Shown here piece by piece: positions 19,291 to 31,100 of a stretch of DNA of 58,473 nt. Position 1 is the first letter of the stretch, and each line of letters starts with the position of its first letter. The stretch lies in the NCBI GenBank assembly GCA_030267965.1, contig BRYA01001449.1:1-58473 (forward strand), in the 5' to 3' direction. The stretch comes from Triparma columacea. Taxonomy: Eukaryota > Sar > Bolidophyceae > Parmales > Triparmaceae. The translations under genes and the position numbers were made by a program. The notes beneath the pieces were generated by a model. The model was given only the letters and a program-made list of their open reading frames with translations. It searched no databases and was not told the origin of the DNA.

Positions 19291-20717
19291 ATGGGATCCA
19301 GCCCCAACATTGATGGACGGACAAAAATTGCGGCATGTGTACTGACCGTTTTTATCTTGCTCACCCTCAAGTACAGCACGAAAATGACTCTCACTGCAAG
19401 TATTTCAACCACGAGTGTGCCCGAAGAAAAAATAACACCTGCTCCAACACCTGCTCCAACACCTGCTCCAAAACCTCAGAGAATCCCCGGTCCTCTCTCG
19501 CCTGATTACATGTCTTCTCATTTGGGTGACATCTGTGAGCACTTGAACTGCCCATCTCCCTTCGACAGTAGAGTTGATATCGTAGAAAGTGGACATGGGG
19601 ACATTGAGACGTTGATGCTGTCGTCCTCCACAAACTGCGGTTCAGCTCCTCCAGAAATAGCCATTGGCGTCCTACACGCGCTTCGGCGTCTCTCTTCTTT
19701 GCCTGCAAACAATAGTAGCCATGCCCATCACCTACTTGTGGTGGGAGACTCCATCCATCAGCAGGACTGCATGGGCGCCCACCAAATCATATGCGCCCTC
19801 GCCGCACTTCCCGAACCCGAGGGTAGAGTTAAAAGCACGACGTTCAAACCTGACCTGCACGTTGACTTTGAAGGGAATCTCAAGCAGGCTAGATCCTTGA
19901 ATAAGTGCTGCGGACCCCCATATAGCTCAACGGATCCATTGGCCTTTACTCCATATCCTCTCGGCTGCTTCATGGAGCATGTTGTCTTTGATCACCGTTC
20001 CTTCGAGCGCCCCGTATCCATAACCACAATAGACGCCTACAGCTTCTCTCCACACAATCAACAAACGGTGGATGTGGACAAGCGAAAAGCCGGTCAGCGG
20101 TATAAGGACTTTGTTGTGTCGATCGAGAACGTGAGAAAATTAGGTAATGCTTTCGACACACTTGTCTTGGCAGCTGGCTATCACTACGGGCGAACCGACG
20201 TGGAACTTGAAGAAGAAGCCGTGCAAGAGTATACGAATCTCGTTAGAGATATCTCTGAGGTAGTGAACGACCACCGGAATGGGTGGCTCATCGAGCACCC
20301 GCCACAATCGTATCCCTACCCCGGAGGGAACTTTAGAAATTTGAAAGTGAGTGTCAGCCAAGTGGAAGGATGGGAAACACTGTCAGGATTGCCTTGTCGT
20401 AGTTAATTTTTGCTCGCCGCTCGCCCAGCTCACCTTCTCCCGCCATGGCGCTGGCACAGCCCAGAGATAACGAGACGGAATGTGTAGGACCGCTAAATGT
20501 TGATTTATATCGCAAGACCTACAATTGGAGAAACGATGTAATGAATTCGATGAATTCGCAACGGGTCATTAAGATCGCCGACTACTACTTGGAGACCGAT
20601 CATGTGGAACAAAAGATGGGATTGAAAGAGAGTGGGAATATTGACTGTACGCACTTTAAACCATTCTCGTTTCTCGCAGCGCACTGGATCGACATTTTAG
20701 GCAACACTTTAATATAA
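19291..20717 (+). CDS. SGNH/PC-esterase-like acyltransferase or esterase, type II membrane protein
   Basis: Two exons, 19291-20346 and 20460-20717, joined in phase 0, give 437 residues. Residues about 13-27 (AACVLTVFILLTLKY) are a signal anchor, followed by a short TPAP-repeat stalk (about 48-60). LLVVGDSIHQQ (about 150) is the GDS nucleophile motif of SGNH hydrolases. The second exon supplies DCTHFKPFSF near the C-terminus, matching the D-x-x-H pair of the PC-esterase/TBL group that acetylates plant and fungal wall polysaccharides. GDS and DxxH together complete the catalytic triad, so the protein looks active. In this cluster an O-acyl transferase or esterase acting on the glycan in the Golgi is likely (inferred). 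Confidence 0.8.
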
Positions 20718-21157
20718 GAATAAGAAACGCCATACCTGGACCCCGCCGAGCGAGGTGTATTTCTATCGTGGGTCAATATTACACAGCATTTTTACTTCAT
20801 CCCTTTCCCCCCTCTTTCATTTCTCTGTCAGAAGGATTTCTCAAAATTCTTCTCACCTTTCTTATCCTGCCAATTTTGAGGCCGAACCATAATACATTGA
20901 TTACACATACAGGAGTATAGGAATTCCTACTTCATATACTGCAACCTCAAAGCTTGCATCTGTTAACACATCTCTCCTGTAAATTCATTTACAGAGGTAT
21001 TTGTGTCCCCTCGAGTTTCGGGGTTTATTTTCATTTTCCACCCACTCACTCACCAACACCTGGACGTCTAGTCTTAAGAATCCACCATATCCCCACCTGA
21101 TACACCGCCATTTGATCCCATACCACCAATTGATCCGTCGCCCCAAATCTGACAAAA
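20718..21157. other. Intergenic region, no feature seen
   Basis: This 440 bp stretch marks the right end of the glycan cluster. It is AT-rich with C/T-rich patches and contains no open frame of note, repeat or RNA gene that I can recognise. Confidence 0.4.
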
Positions 21158-22023
21158 ATGCCTTCCGTCCTTCCCTCCCCCTCCCACGAGACCAGCCGCC
21201 GCCTCTTCGCTGCCTTCCGCGCCTGCGGGATGCTGGGTATATGGGTTTCCGCCGTTCTCTCCCCCTACAACGGCGTGTCAATCAGCCCTTACTTCTTCTT
21301 CTTCCTAACGAACTGGTCCATAACGCTAATGACGATACTCTGTCTGTGCCATCATTCAGACAAATTCGCTCACACGTCATTCGCCGTCAGCGTTCTGCTC
21401 TTCGTCGCCTGGATCCTCTTCCTCGTCCCCTTCGACCCCCATGTCCTCTCGGGGTTCCATTCCTACGTTACCCACCTCTTCCCCCTCCTTTTACACCTCC
21501 CCCCTTTTCTACCACTCAAGGTGAGGACACGGTGACGACGTGAAGAAAAAGGAAGAGCATCATAATGTACCGTTTCCGTCTTGACTTAAACTAACCCCCC
21601 CCTCATCGCCCATCGCAGTCCTGTCAGATGATATCCCCGCCTCCCCAGCCCCCCCTCCAAGTCTTCTACGGCATAACGTTCTACATAATTTACATAATTT
21701 GGACCATCTGTTTCGACCTCTTCAACCTAACCTGCGAGGGTCTTCCCTACATCTATAAGTCCCTATCATGGTCCACCCACCCTTTCCTCTCCCTCACCAT
21801 AGTTTGTTCACTCCTCTGTGTATACACCGGCGTTTACTTCTGCACCCGCCGTGTATTGATAGGTGGCTGCGACCCGAGGGGTTCGACGTCTAGCCAGAGG
21901 GTTACGAGAATACCGTCTTTGGAAGAGGACAGGAGCGAGGGCGCTTTGAAGCTCCGCCAGAGTAGCCACGATAGCCTTGAGGACGTACCAGGGTTGAACC
22001 ACCCTACATTTGTGGTTATCTAG
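21158..22023 (+). CDS. Small multipass membrane protein, FAR-17a/AIG1-like
   Basis: Two exons, 21158-21520 and 21619-22023, phase 0, 255 residues. About six hydrophobic helices cover residues 20-215. FFFFLTNWSITLMTI in helix 2, a conserved His in YVTHLFPLL and a Tyr/Trp-rich helix 5 (FYIIYIIWTICFD) resemble the androgen-induced-gene/FAR-17a and rolling-stone type membrane proteins. In AIG1 members a Thr and a His form a lipid hydrolase site; whether the same residues serve here cannot be settled by eye. A polar C-terminal tail of about 45 residues, rich in Ser and Arg, probably faces the cytosol. Confidence 0.65.
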
Positions 22024-22115
22024 GTGGGCGAGACCGTTGAATTATTAATAACCGACAGCCCCGACCCCTCAAACGGTCCAATTTAATGAAAAAAGATGCC
22101 TTGCAGTTTTTACTT

Positions 22116-23669
22116 TCACTCCGAGCACTCCCCCTCCTCCTCCTCCTCCTCCGCCTCAGTCATTCTTCTTTCCCTCTCCTTGATTCTCTTTTCACCTTCC
22201 TTCCTCGTCCACTCATCCCTCGCTTCCTCGAACGTGTCCCTAACCGTTTCCTTCCCTTCCTTCCCCGCCACCGCTTGTACGACTCCTCTCTCCTTGAATT
22301 TCTCCCAGAACGCTCCCCACCTAATCCCTCCCCCTTCCCCCTCAATTACCGTACCCGCGAATGCCCTCATCTCACCCCTAACCCTGTCCTTCCTTTCCTC
22401 CTCCTCCCTTTCGTAGTTAGCTTGTAGCTTGGTTACGTGCGCCTCGAATACCTCCCTCTTCGCACCCCTCCATTCCGTAAGTTCCTTCCCCCCCTCGTCC
22501 TCGTTCTCTTCGATCCACTTCTTGCATCCTTCCCACTTGCTTTTCCTATCAACAACCAGCTGTCCCCCCAGCCACTTTTCAAAACCCTCCTCAGCCTTCC
22601 TCCTCCTCTCCCTCCCCTCCCTCTCCGCCCTCCTCCCCTCCTCCCCTCTCCACTCCTGCCATACCTCCCTTCCATCTGACGTCCCCCATTCTTTCCCCAT
22701 GGTTTTATCAACCTCTTCCCAAGTCATCCCTAAATCGCACCTCTCCCCCAGCACTTTAGCCGCCCTTTTAACGTCCTCAAGTGCCAGCCTTTTCTGCGCG
22801 TCCTTAAGCAGCTTATCCCGACGAACGTTCCACTCACTCCAACCCTGCTTCCTCTCACCCTTGGTACCTAAACACCACCACTCGTCAGAACCACGACCGA
22901 CATCTTCTACCTCCTTCCATGTTGTTGTACTAACAGTGTTCGTAACACCACCGGAAACCAAGATAGAAGGGAACAACCTGTCGAGCAAGTTAGTGAAGGC
23001 GTCCCTCCTCTCACTCTTACTCCAACCTTCACACTTAACCTCCATCCTCCGTTTCGCACCAACTTCATCAACCTCACTACCTCTTTTCCTCTTCCCTCCT
23101 CCTCCGGTGGTGGTGGGTTTGGGTGTAGTAGATAGAGATGAGTTCTTGTTCTTCTCAACGTACTCGACTGGATCGTCGTATGTACTAACGTCGTTGTTAC
23201 TCCAGTAGTACTTACCCTCAACGTCCGCGTACCTAGTCCACGTACAGCCGTTTACTGTTTTTGTTAAAGGTGTTGCAGGTGGTGGTGGAGGTGGAGGTGG
23301 TGGTAGGGATTGGGGAGGTAGGAGCGGGGGGGGGACTAAGGTTGAGGGAGGTAAGAGAGGGGGAGGTACAAGGGGAGGTGCTGACCATGACATGAGGCTT
23401 CCTACTTTTTGTTGTTGTTGTTGTTGGTGGTGTTGTTGTGGGTGTTGTTGTTGGTTATTAGTGTATGTGTTGTTGTATGTGTTGTTATAGTTGTTGTTAT
23501 AGTTATTATATCCATTTTGAGGTCCATTTTGAGGGTATCGATTATCTCTTTCTCCTCCTCCTCCATTTTGACCTCTATTTGTTGAGTTATGACCTCTATT
23601 TATGCCTAAATCATCTTCTCTACCATTAGAATAACTATTACTACTATATTGGGAGCGTTGAGATGACAT
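22116..23669 (-). CDS. WW and FF domain protein, PRP40/TCERG1-like
   Basis: Single exon of 517 residues from the ATG at 23669-23667; an upstream in-frame non-ATG extension is not needed. The N-terminus is Asn/Gln/Tyr-rich (NNNYNN, a long Q/H run) and then Pro-rich. A WW domain follows at about 155-190 (WTRYADVEGKYYWSNNDVST). FF-like helical repeats follow from about residue 210: WSKSERRDAFTNLLD, RLALEDVKRAAKVLGE and further Trp-spaced, highly charged helices. The tail is Glu-rich. This architecture belongs to splicing/elongation linkers that connect RNA polymerase II tail and spliceosome (PRP40, TCERG1). Only one WW domain is visible, whereas PRP40 has two, so closer assignment is open. Nuclear location is expected. 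Confidence 0.75.
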   Translation of the reverse strand: MSSQRSQYSSNSYSNGREDDLGINRGHNSTNRGQNGGGGERDNRYPQNGPQNGYNNYNNNYNNTYNNTYTNNQQQHPQQHHQQQQQQKVGSLMSWSAPPLVPPPLLPPSTLVPPPLLPPQSLPPPPPPPPPATPLTKTVNGCTWTRYADVEGKYYWSNNDVSTYDDPVEYVEKNKNSSLSTTPKPTTTGGGGKRKRGSEVDEVGAKRRMEVKCEGWSKSERRDAFTNLLDRLFPSILVSGGVTNTVSTTTWKEVEDVGRGSDEWWCLGTKGERKQGWSEWNVRRDKLLKDAQKRLALEDVKRAAKVLGERCDLGMTWEEVDKTMGKEWGTSDGREVWQEWRGEEGRRAEREGRERRRKAEEGFEKWLGGQLVVDRKSKWEGCKKWIEENEDEGGKELTEWRGAKREVFEAHVTKLQANYEREEEERKDRVRGEMRAFAGTVIEGEGGGIRWGAFWEKFKERGVVQAVAGKEGKETVRDTFEEARDEWTRKEGEKRIKERERRMTEAEEEEEEGECSE

Positions 23670-24167
23670 GTTGGAGAAATTGATGGACAAATGAGCAAAT
23701 GGGAGTCCCAATCTGAAGAAAGTGTGGGGCGGAGGAGGAAAAGTGAAGAGAGAACAAGTTGCTCAACAAGTGCTTTGGACACCTTTGAGGCGCTTGGAAA
23801 TTCCAAGTCCCGCGAAAGCGCCGCTATATTTGAACCGATAATTAAAAATATTACCACAACGCGTTGACATTAACCTTCTTTTTGACCCATTTCCCATTTC
23901 ACCTCGACAAAAAATGATCAGAATAACCTTTTCTTACGGTAAAATTCAAGTCGGAGGCAGTTAGTATACTTTGTATATTAACCCCAAATTTTATTTTGAT
24001 GGACTCCGTATATAAGGTGAGAAAGTCACAAATAAGCTAAACTGTTCCTCATCTATCTGAAAGTGATTTCCACAACCTCATCAAAAGCGTCAAAAAGAAG
24101 GATCAGAATCCAAGTTCTGCAAGGCTTATTCGACTCTCCCTACTGCTGAGAGCCTAAATAAGGTTAA
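23670..24167. other. Divergent intergenic region
   Basis: 498 bp between the WW/FF gene (minus) and the secreted protein gene (plus). It is AT-rich in the middle. I see no named element. Confidence 0.4.
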
Positions 24168-26553
24168 ATGTACCCCTCTGCCGGTCCCAAATGTATAGTA
24201 ATCATTCTCCTTCTTGGAATATTGAATGAATCAGGAAAGGCCTTCACAATTCCTTCCAACAATTACGACTATTTAAACTCAAAAATACGACATACGACAA
24301 TAACACGACAACATATACAATTTATACAACATAGAACAACAACTACAACGAAAATATCAACGAAAATACGCAATAAAAGGACAAATAGGAGAAGACAAAC
24401 AGGTCAGAACTATCTCGAGCAATGGGACTTCTAAATGCCTTCCAAATGCCTTCCCAAATGCCATCCAAATAACTTCCAAATAACTTCCCCCCCCCCCCCA
24501 AATGAACTCTTAAAGATATGCGACGTGGAATGACAGACAAAACCAATGCTTTATCGCCAACAAGACAAAAAAGGCTCAAAAAATGACTGCCAAACAACCA
24601 TTCCAAGGAACACCCAAGACAACAAAACACCCTCTTTCCACCCCACCTTCTCACCCCCCCCTCCCCCCCCCCCCCGCTCCTCCTCCCATGCACCCAGCTC
24701 CTCTCTTCCCAGTCCCTTAGTCGCCAAGTAGTAGTCCCACAATCTGACCCTCTGACATTATCCATAACACCATGCCCAACTAGACGGTGGTTAAAGCGCG
24801 AGGGCACAGGTGAGACCCCCCCCTACTCCTCAACCTGCAGTAACCCTCTCTCCTTCGCCCCAAACCTCAAACCTTCCCATCCCTCTCCTCTCCCTTGCTC
24901 CAACCCAAGGAGTCCTAACAGTGAATGGCACCCTGATATCCTCCTCCCTCGCGAACCTCGAGTCCCTCCCCTGGCTCGACGATAGCAACGCCTCCCCCTC
25001 CCCCCTCTTCTCCCTCGAGTACCTCTGCGAGATAAGCCACCGTTCCCCCGCGTACATCCGCGCCTTCACCGCACCCTCTTCACCCGGGCACGAGACACTA
25101 TCGATAACAACCTTCGGACTCCGCTCCACCCGCGGAACCGTCAGTCTCCTAAACGGTGAAACCGGGAAGAGCCGTCGCTTCAAGTCAACCTTCCCCTGGC
25201 CTAACGAGTGCCTCCCCCTCCCCCCCCAAAGCCCCTCAGATACCCAAGGCTTCCTAGTAACGGACGGCTTCCTACTACCTACGAGAACGAACGGTGGGAT
25301 ATACCACGTATCATCACCAACCCAAACCTCCGAACGCTGCGTTCGTTTAACACCACAACAATCAGAGAAGGAACATCCATGGTACTACCATAGGGCAACT
25401 GCAATTGACCTTACGGGAGACGGGAGAATGTCCATACTAACAGCACGAGCACGATCACCAGCACTGGGATCACGGGGCTTGGCAGGGGAACTCTGCTGGC
25501 TGGAGATGCCAAAGGCACCTAAATTCGACCCCGTAACTGGACAGGGGTTGGAGGATGACGGTCGGACACCTTTTGACCCATACTCCTCCACACACGCGCC
25601 CTGGAAACTCCGTAAACTCACTTCGGGTCCGGACGTTATGTTCTCGGTTGGTAACTTCACGGGGAATAAGGAAACGGTTGAGGTTGTGGCGGCGCAGTTC
25701 TTTAATCAGAGGGTTAGCTTGCATGAGATTACGCTAGGGAAGGAGGGGAGGGAACCGAGGGTCACGTTTGAGGTGAGGGGTATTGACAACGGAACACCTA
25801 CTGGCACAAAATGAAGGTTGACATTTAAGATAAAGTATACACGCATATCTCTAACCCTCCCCACCCCCCTACCCGCCACCCCCCTACCAGAGGATCGTTG
25901 ACTCAAGTTGCGGATACGCTTACAGCAGTGCCCTATGTTCCCTAAGTCCCTCCCCATCCGTCGGTAAAATAATAGACTGCGGTACAACCTCCCCTTTGCC
26001 CTCCTCCGACCCTGATAATAGACCAGTAACACACGTCGTTGTATCTACACATGAAGAAACATACGACTCCCAAGCAGGTGTCGTACCACACCAAGACACC
26101 ACCTCAAACCAACAATCAACATTACCTAAATCCCACACCTCTAACCCACTCGGAGGTTCAGTGTTCGCGTACGCGATCCCTAAAAACTACAAAACCGAAC
26201 CATGGTTACGATCAACGATAGCGTCGGGATTCAAATGTAGATCACCTCTATCTATTAGACCGGGGGCACCGGGGTTTGTTTATTTGTTTAAACCACACCC
26301 ATCCTGTACATGTGAACGACCACATATAGCACTTGCAGGTGACGGGAGTGAATCATGTTATATATACCGTCCTACTTCAGGAGGTTCCTCAACCTCTTAC
26401 TCCCTTATGTTTGAAATCGAGGCTGGTGGTACTGTCGGTAGTGTTGCGGTGGGGTATGGAGAGTTCGGGGGAGCTGGGGAGGGGGGGGCGAAGGTTTTTG
26501 TTGCGAGCTATGAAAGGGATAAGGTTTTCGCGTTCGCTTTTAAGGGAATTTGA
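24168..26553 (+). CDS. Secreted FG-GAP/VCBS-like protein, 5' structure uncertain
   Basis: The supported exons are about 24713-24809, 24910-25772 and 25891-26553, with consistent phases (1 and 0). The most likely start is the ATG at 24168, which opens with a signal-peptide-like stretch (CIVIILLLGIL), but I cannot see the splice that joins it to the exon at 24713. The body resembles beta-propeller FG-GAP/VCBS proteins: ATAIDLTGDGRMSIL, DVMFSVGNFTGNKETVEVVA and HIALAGDGSESCYI each have the D-x-(T/N/D)-G-(D/N) calcium-loop style seen in such repeats. It may be extracellular or a surface protein. No catalytic residues are recognised. The first exon region is Thr/Arg-rich and low in complexity. Confidence 0.6.
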
Positions 26554-26768
26554 AAAGGAAGGGGGGGGCGCCAAAGGCGCAGAGTTAATGGGAGTAAGAG
26601 TTAAGGGGAGGGGGAGGGGGGGATGAGGAATAAGGTGGGGGGCTTTTGGGCTTCCAAGGTCGGGAATGTTTTAGGTTTTGTTGTCAAATAAATGTTTCCA
26701 CTTTTTTTCCCTTCACAAACGTGAAAGCCTTTTGGGGTTTCCTTCCTCCACCTTGCTTCCTTGCGTAT

Positions 26769-27386
26769 CTATTTGAGAGGCTTAAGCCCTAGTCTCTTGA
26801 CCACGTCCGCGTAGCTCGCGAAGTCCTTCCTCTCCAGGTACTGCATGAGTTTCCTCCTCTTGGTGACAAGCGCGTCAAGGCCGCGTCGGTTGTGCTTGTC
26901 CTTCTTGTGCTGGCCGCAGTGGGACCGGAGCGCCTCGATGCGGACGGTCAGGGAGGCTATTTGGACGGGGGTTGAACCGGTGTCGCCGGGGAAACTGGAG
27001 GCGAGGAGCGAAATTGGGGAAGGGTTTGGGAGGGGTGTTAGGAACAAAGCGTTGCATGGCACAGGCGGCGCAAAAACGAAAGCAGTGCCCCAGGGCACAC
27101 GCTTGCTGTAAGCCAACCGTCCTCTGTTCTTTCCTTTCCTTGCCTTTCCACCATGCCCCTCTCACCTCTGGAACTCCTCCACAGCTCCCTTCTTCTGGAA
27201 CTTGACGAGGTCCTTCCTGCTAGCATTCCTCAAGCTGAGTGCCTGTTTAACCTTATCGTTCAGCCCATCAGGTGTGAAATCATTCAGTAACACGCTCGCC
27301 ACGTTTGTAGACTTGTTTGTAGAGAAGAAACGGGAGAGGTGGTGTGTGGTGGGTTGGCGGACAAGTGTACGCGTCACTGCAAGCAT
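26769..27386 (-). CDS. MRPS15: Mitochondrial ribosomal protein uS15
   Basis: Two exons, 27386-27166 and 26994-26769, joined in phase 2, encode 148 residues. The first about 25 residues (MLAVTRTLVRQ...SRFFS) are rich in Arg and Ser without acids, typical of a mitochondrial presequence. The C-terminal two thirds are uS15: GSTPVQIASLTVRIEALRSH, KKDKHNRRGLDALVTKRRKL and YLERKDFASYADVVKRLGLK contain the conserved HxKDKHxxRGL and RRxLLxYL patterns that bind the small-subunit rRNA. A plastid destination is less likely because there is no signal peptide. The gene is divergent from the ion channel at 28181. Confidence 0.9.
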
Positions 27387-28180
27387 ATTGAGGTATGTAG
27401 GCTAAGTGGGTTCTAAAGTTTACACTAGGGTCTAAATGGGGGGCTAAATGGGGGGCTAAATGCGGGGCTGAAGCAGACTAAAAAGGGAAAGCAAATGAGA
27501 AGGTTGACGGGAAAGGCTGTGATTTGGAATTCATATACGTTATTAGATAAAAACAGGGGGTGAGGGGGTAAGTGTGAGTAATGAGTAGGACATTTTACCG
27601 ATTTTAAATCTCTTATTCATAGATGAGGCGTAGAAAATGGAACTAAGGGGAGAACGAGCCATTCCCCATGTGAATGAGTCACCAACCAGGCTGCGCAAAC
27701 GAGAAAAAAACGAGCAACGCTAGACATATATGCGTAATCAACACCGCCTGCGACCCTCCAATCGCACCTAATAATGTGTTTCAAATGTGACTTAAAAATG
27801 GGAGGATAAGGATATTTGTAACACGTTACGAGATATTTTTTACTACGAGCTCGTCTCTCTTCGGGTGGGCCGTCCAGCTCGGCAAACGGTAGATTTTCCG
27901 TACCTTTCCTGATTCGGAACATACAATCACTGAAAGTGTTCGGTCCAGTTGGAACTTTTCCAACCTTCCACAACTGTTCTCCTCCCCACCTTCCCTCCCT
28001 TCGTTGTACGACTTCTGAAATTCCTAACCCCCATCCGAATTCTAGCTAGTTCTCCCGCTGAACGCAACAAGGCTCCCTTTAGCCCTCCAGGGGTTCCTAT
28101 CTTGACTTCTACTTCTCCGCTTTTGGGTGGTTTCACAACCTCAGACCTCCCTCCCTTTCTCCCTCTCCTTCCTCTCGACC
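27387..28180. other. Divergent intergenic region without a supported gene
   Basis: 794 bp between divergent genes. GGGGGGCTAAATG-type units repeat three times at about 27438-27465. Two minus-strand open frames (27617-27973, 27927-28277) overlap each other, lack any family signature, and are not annotated. The last about 150 bp are C/T-rich, probably the leader of the channel gene. Confidence 0.4.
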
Positions 28181-31100
28181 ATGACCAGACACCACGATAG
28201 CCACCGCCATTCCCGCCATGCCCACACGGGAGTCGTCCCTGTTGGGGGGGGCAGCCCTCCAAGCCCTGGTAGCCCAAGAGGAAGTCAGTCTAGGTTTAAC
28301 TTGATGGAGAAGGCTGGCAGCTTTTTCAAGACCAAAAGGGGTGCAAATAGGGAGGAATCGAAAGAAGAGGATGACATCAAAAAGTTTGCTCATAAATCGG
28401 AGCTCATGAAGAATATCAGGAGTGGGAGGAATATGTACCTGTCCAAGAAAAAATCTGAGGTGAGGCTTATCTTGACAATACCTACGGAACGAAAGCCCTC
28501 CATTCCGCCCCTAATTGACCCTCCCACCCCGCTCCCCACGCCCAGGACGGAGCCCGTACCTTCGGTGCAGTCTTCCCGGACATGAGCAGCTGTGGTAAAA
28601 AAGATCGTTCACTTGATACCCTCCGTCCCCGCGTCAGTAGTCGAGAACGCGATTCTACTCGCGAGGCTAGCGGCATGATAGGTCAAATAGCTAAGTCCAT
28701 GTCGAAAGGCAAGTTTGATCCCAACCTTGTTGATACCGCCAACTCGGAGAAGCATGCTATGCAGGCTAAGCTGACCGGCAGGACGCAGATCGAGGATGAG
28801 ACTAAGCGCAGGAATTCGCGCAGGGGGTCGGTTAACCGGGAAAGCGCTGTCATGATTGACGACCGGCCAAAGCTCTTAAACACGGATGGGGAGTGGGCGG
28901 TCCATCCCGACGACGCGGATTACAGGGCTTGGTTCATGGCCACCCTCCTCCTCGTGATCTACAACAGCGTGATGCTGCCGTTCGAGCTCATGTTCTACGA
29001 CGTCCCGACGGAGGTACAGCGGCATACGACGTTCTGGTTTTGGCTGGACACGCTGATTGACTTTGTATTTCTCACGGATTTGTGGATTACATTCAGGTTG
29101 GGCTACATTGAAGAAGAGAAGGGGGAACTGGTGGTCAGCAGGTGAGGGAGGGGTAGAACAATGGCACCGGAGGACCAAAAATACGAAGCGCCGAGAAACA
29201 TAACATCGACTTACGAACACTTCGCAACCCCACCCCCCCCACACCCACCCCCCCCACAGATCAAAAATCCGCGATCGCTACATTTGGCAGGGCACATTCT
29301 TCATTGATTTGGTGAGCAGCATTCCCTTTGACCTGCTTATCTTAATTTTCCTCGGTTCCAATGACGATGACACGGCCATCCTCTCCATCCTGGCCCTCGC
29401 CAAGACTTTCCGTCTCCTCCGAATTGGCCGTCTCGCAAAGTATATGTCGGACCAAGGAATCGTGTCTTTCATTCGTATCATCAGAATCATATTCATATAC
29501 CTTATGCTGGCGCACTGGGGGGGATGTGTGTTTTACCTCATCATGAAACACTGGGCCCGCTCAGACAACACATGGATGTCAAAGTACGCATTCGAGAATG
29601 GTTACGCCCCGAGGGATGCAGAGAGTGTGTACGACGTGACCTTCAGCTTTCTGCCGTGCATTAACGACCACACCAACACGACGGCCGCAGATGGCGACGA
29701 TCTCACGTGCTTCTCAATCCCGAAAATGTCACAGTACTGGATTGTTATCTACCAGTCCATGATGATAATGATGGGGGAGTCAATTGAGACCCAAAACGAC
29801 GGGGAGCGTGTTTTCGGCCTTACAATGTCTTTGATTGGGGCGTGCCTCACCTCCATGATGTTCGGACAGATGGTCCAAATCGTCAGCGGGATGGACAGGG
29901 AGGAGTCGAGGTACGACGAAATGATGAGCAACGTTGCCGATCAAGTTTCGCAGCTGGCGCTGTTGCCGGAAACGCACCAGAGGATCAAGGATTACTACGA
30001 GTTCCAGTGGAGGATGAACAGCGGCATGGACCGAAAGCAGTTCCTCGGCTCGCTCTCTCCTTGCTTAAGGACCGAAATTCTTCTCTCTGTTTACGCCGAC
30101 GTTGTCTCAAACGTGCCCTTCTTCCAAGTTCCAGAGGCCCCAGATCTCATCACGATGATCGTGCTGTATCTAGACACGGCATTCTACTTGCCGAGCGACA
30201 TCATAGTGCACGAAGGGGAGCTGACCACCAACCAAAGCTGCCTGTACTTTCTAACTCTTGGGACCGTCGCGGTATTTAAGGAAGACAACCCCGCCAAGGC
30301 CGTCGTCAAAATGGAAGAGGGCAGCTACTTCGGGGAAATGGGCTACCTTAGCCTAGGCTCCAAGCGAACTAGCAGTATTTGCGCGCTAACCAACTGCGAC
30401 ATCGCAATGCTCCAGTTCAAGGACATAGATACGCTGATTGAGCTGTATCCGGCATTCGCCCTCAAGATGAGCAAGGAAGGAAGGAAGAATATGGACAAGT
30501 ACAGGAAGACAGCCAAGTTCACCGAGCCCATTTATTTAGATAAACACGCAGGTACTTCAAGGATGCGGAAGGTGAGAATGAGAAGAGAATGGGAAGAGAA
30601 TGGGACGGAATGGTCTTGGCAACAGCGATAGCAACTACCTTGACATTTTGGGCACTAACGCAACTCTTTGTCCTTTCGTACGTCGTCGCAGAAAAGTCAA
30701 ATGCAAAACCAATTTCAAAGCTCTTCTAATTTAAGTGTGGTGAATAGGCTGACGAGTGCCGCTGAGGAAGGAGAGGAAGAAGAAGCTCATTCGTTCCTTC
30801 CCAACATCACTCCTCGAGGTTCCCAATTACACAGAAAACCCGACGACAACGAAGAAAAAGTAGATGCTACCGTAGACCCTGTGCCCGCCTCCTCAATGCG
30901 CAGCAGTCAGAACAAGACGAGTAACGATGACAGCGTAGACAGCGTAATAAAGGAAATGGAAATGATGAGGAGGGACGGGACAAGGTCACCACCTGTGCGG
31001 GGATCATTGAAGCTGGACGCGGAACTAGAACCGTCCCCACGGGGCGAAAGCCCACGAAGTAGTAGCGGCCGATCGTCAGGGCCGGATACCGGAGAAATCA

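Noticed and set aside
65..20717. Bacterial contamination or an operon
   Set aside because: Most of the cluster genes contain spliceosomal introns with the same signals as housekeeping genes in the window, and strands alternate.
22429..23208. 259-codon Ser/Pro/Leu-rich plus-strand frame
   Set aside because: Antisense of the Glu/Lys/Arg-rich WW/FF gene.
27617..28277. Two overlapping minus-strand frames
   Set aside because: They use different frames, lack family signals and overlap the channel start; there is too little support.
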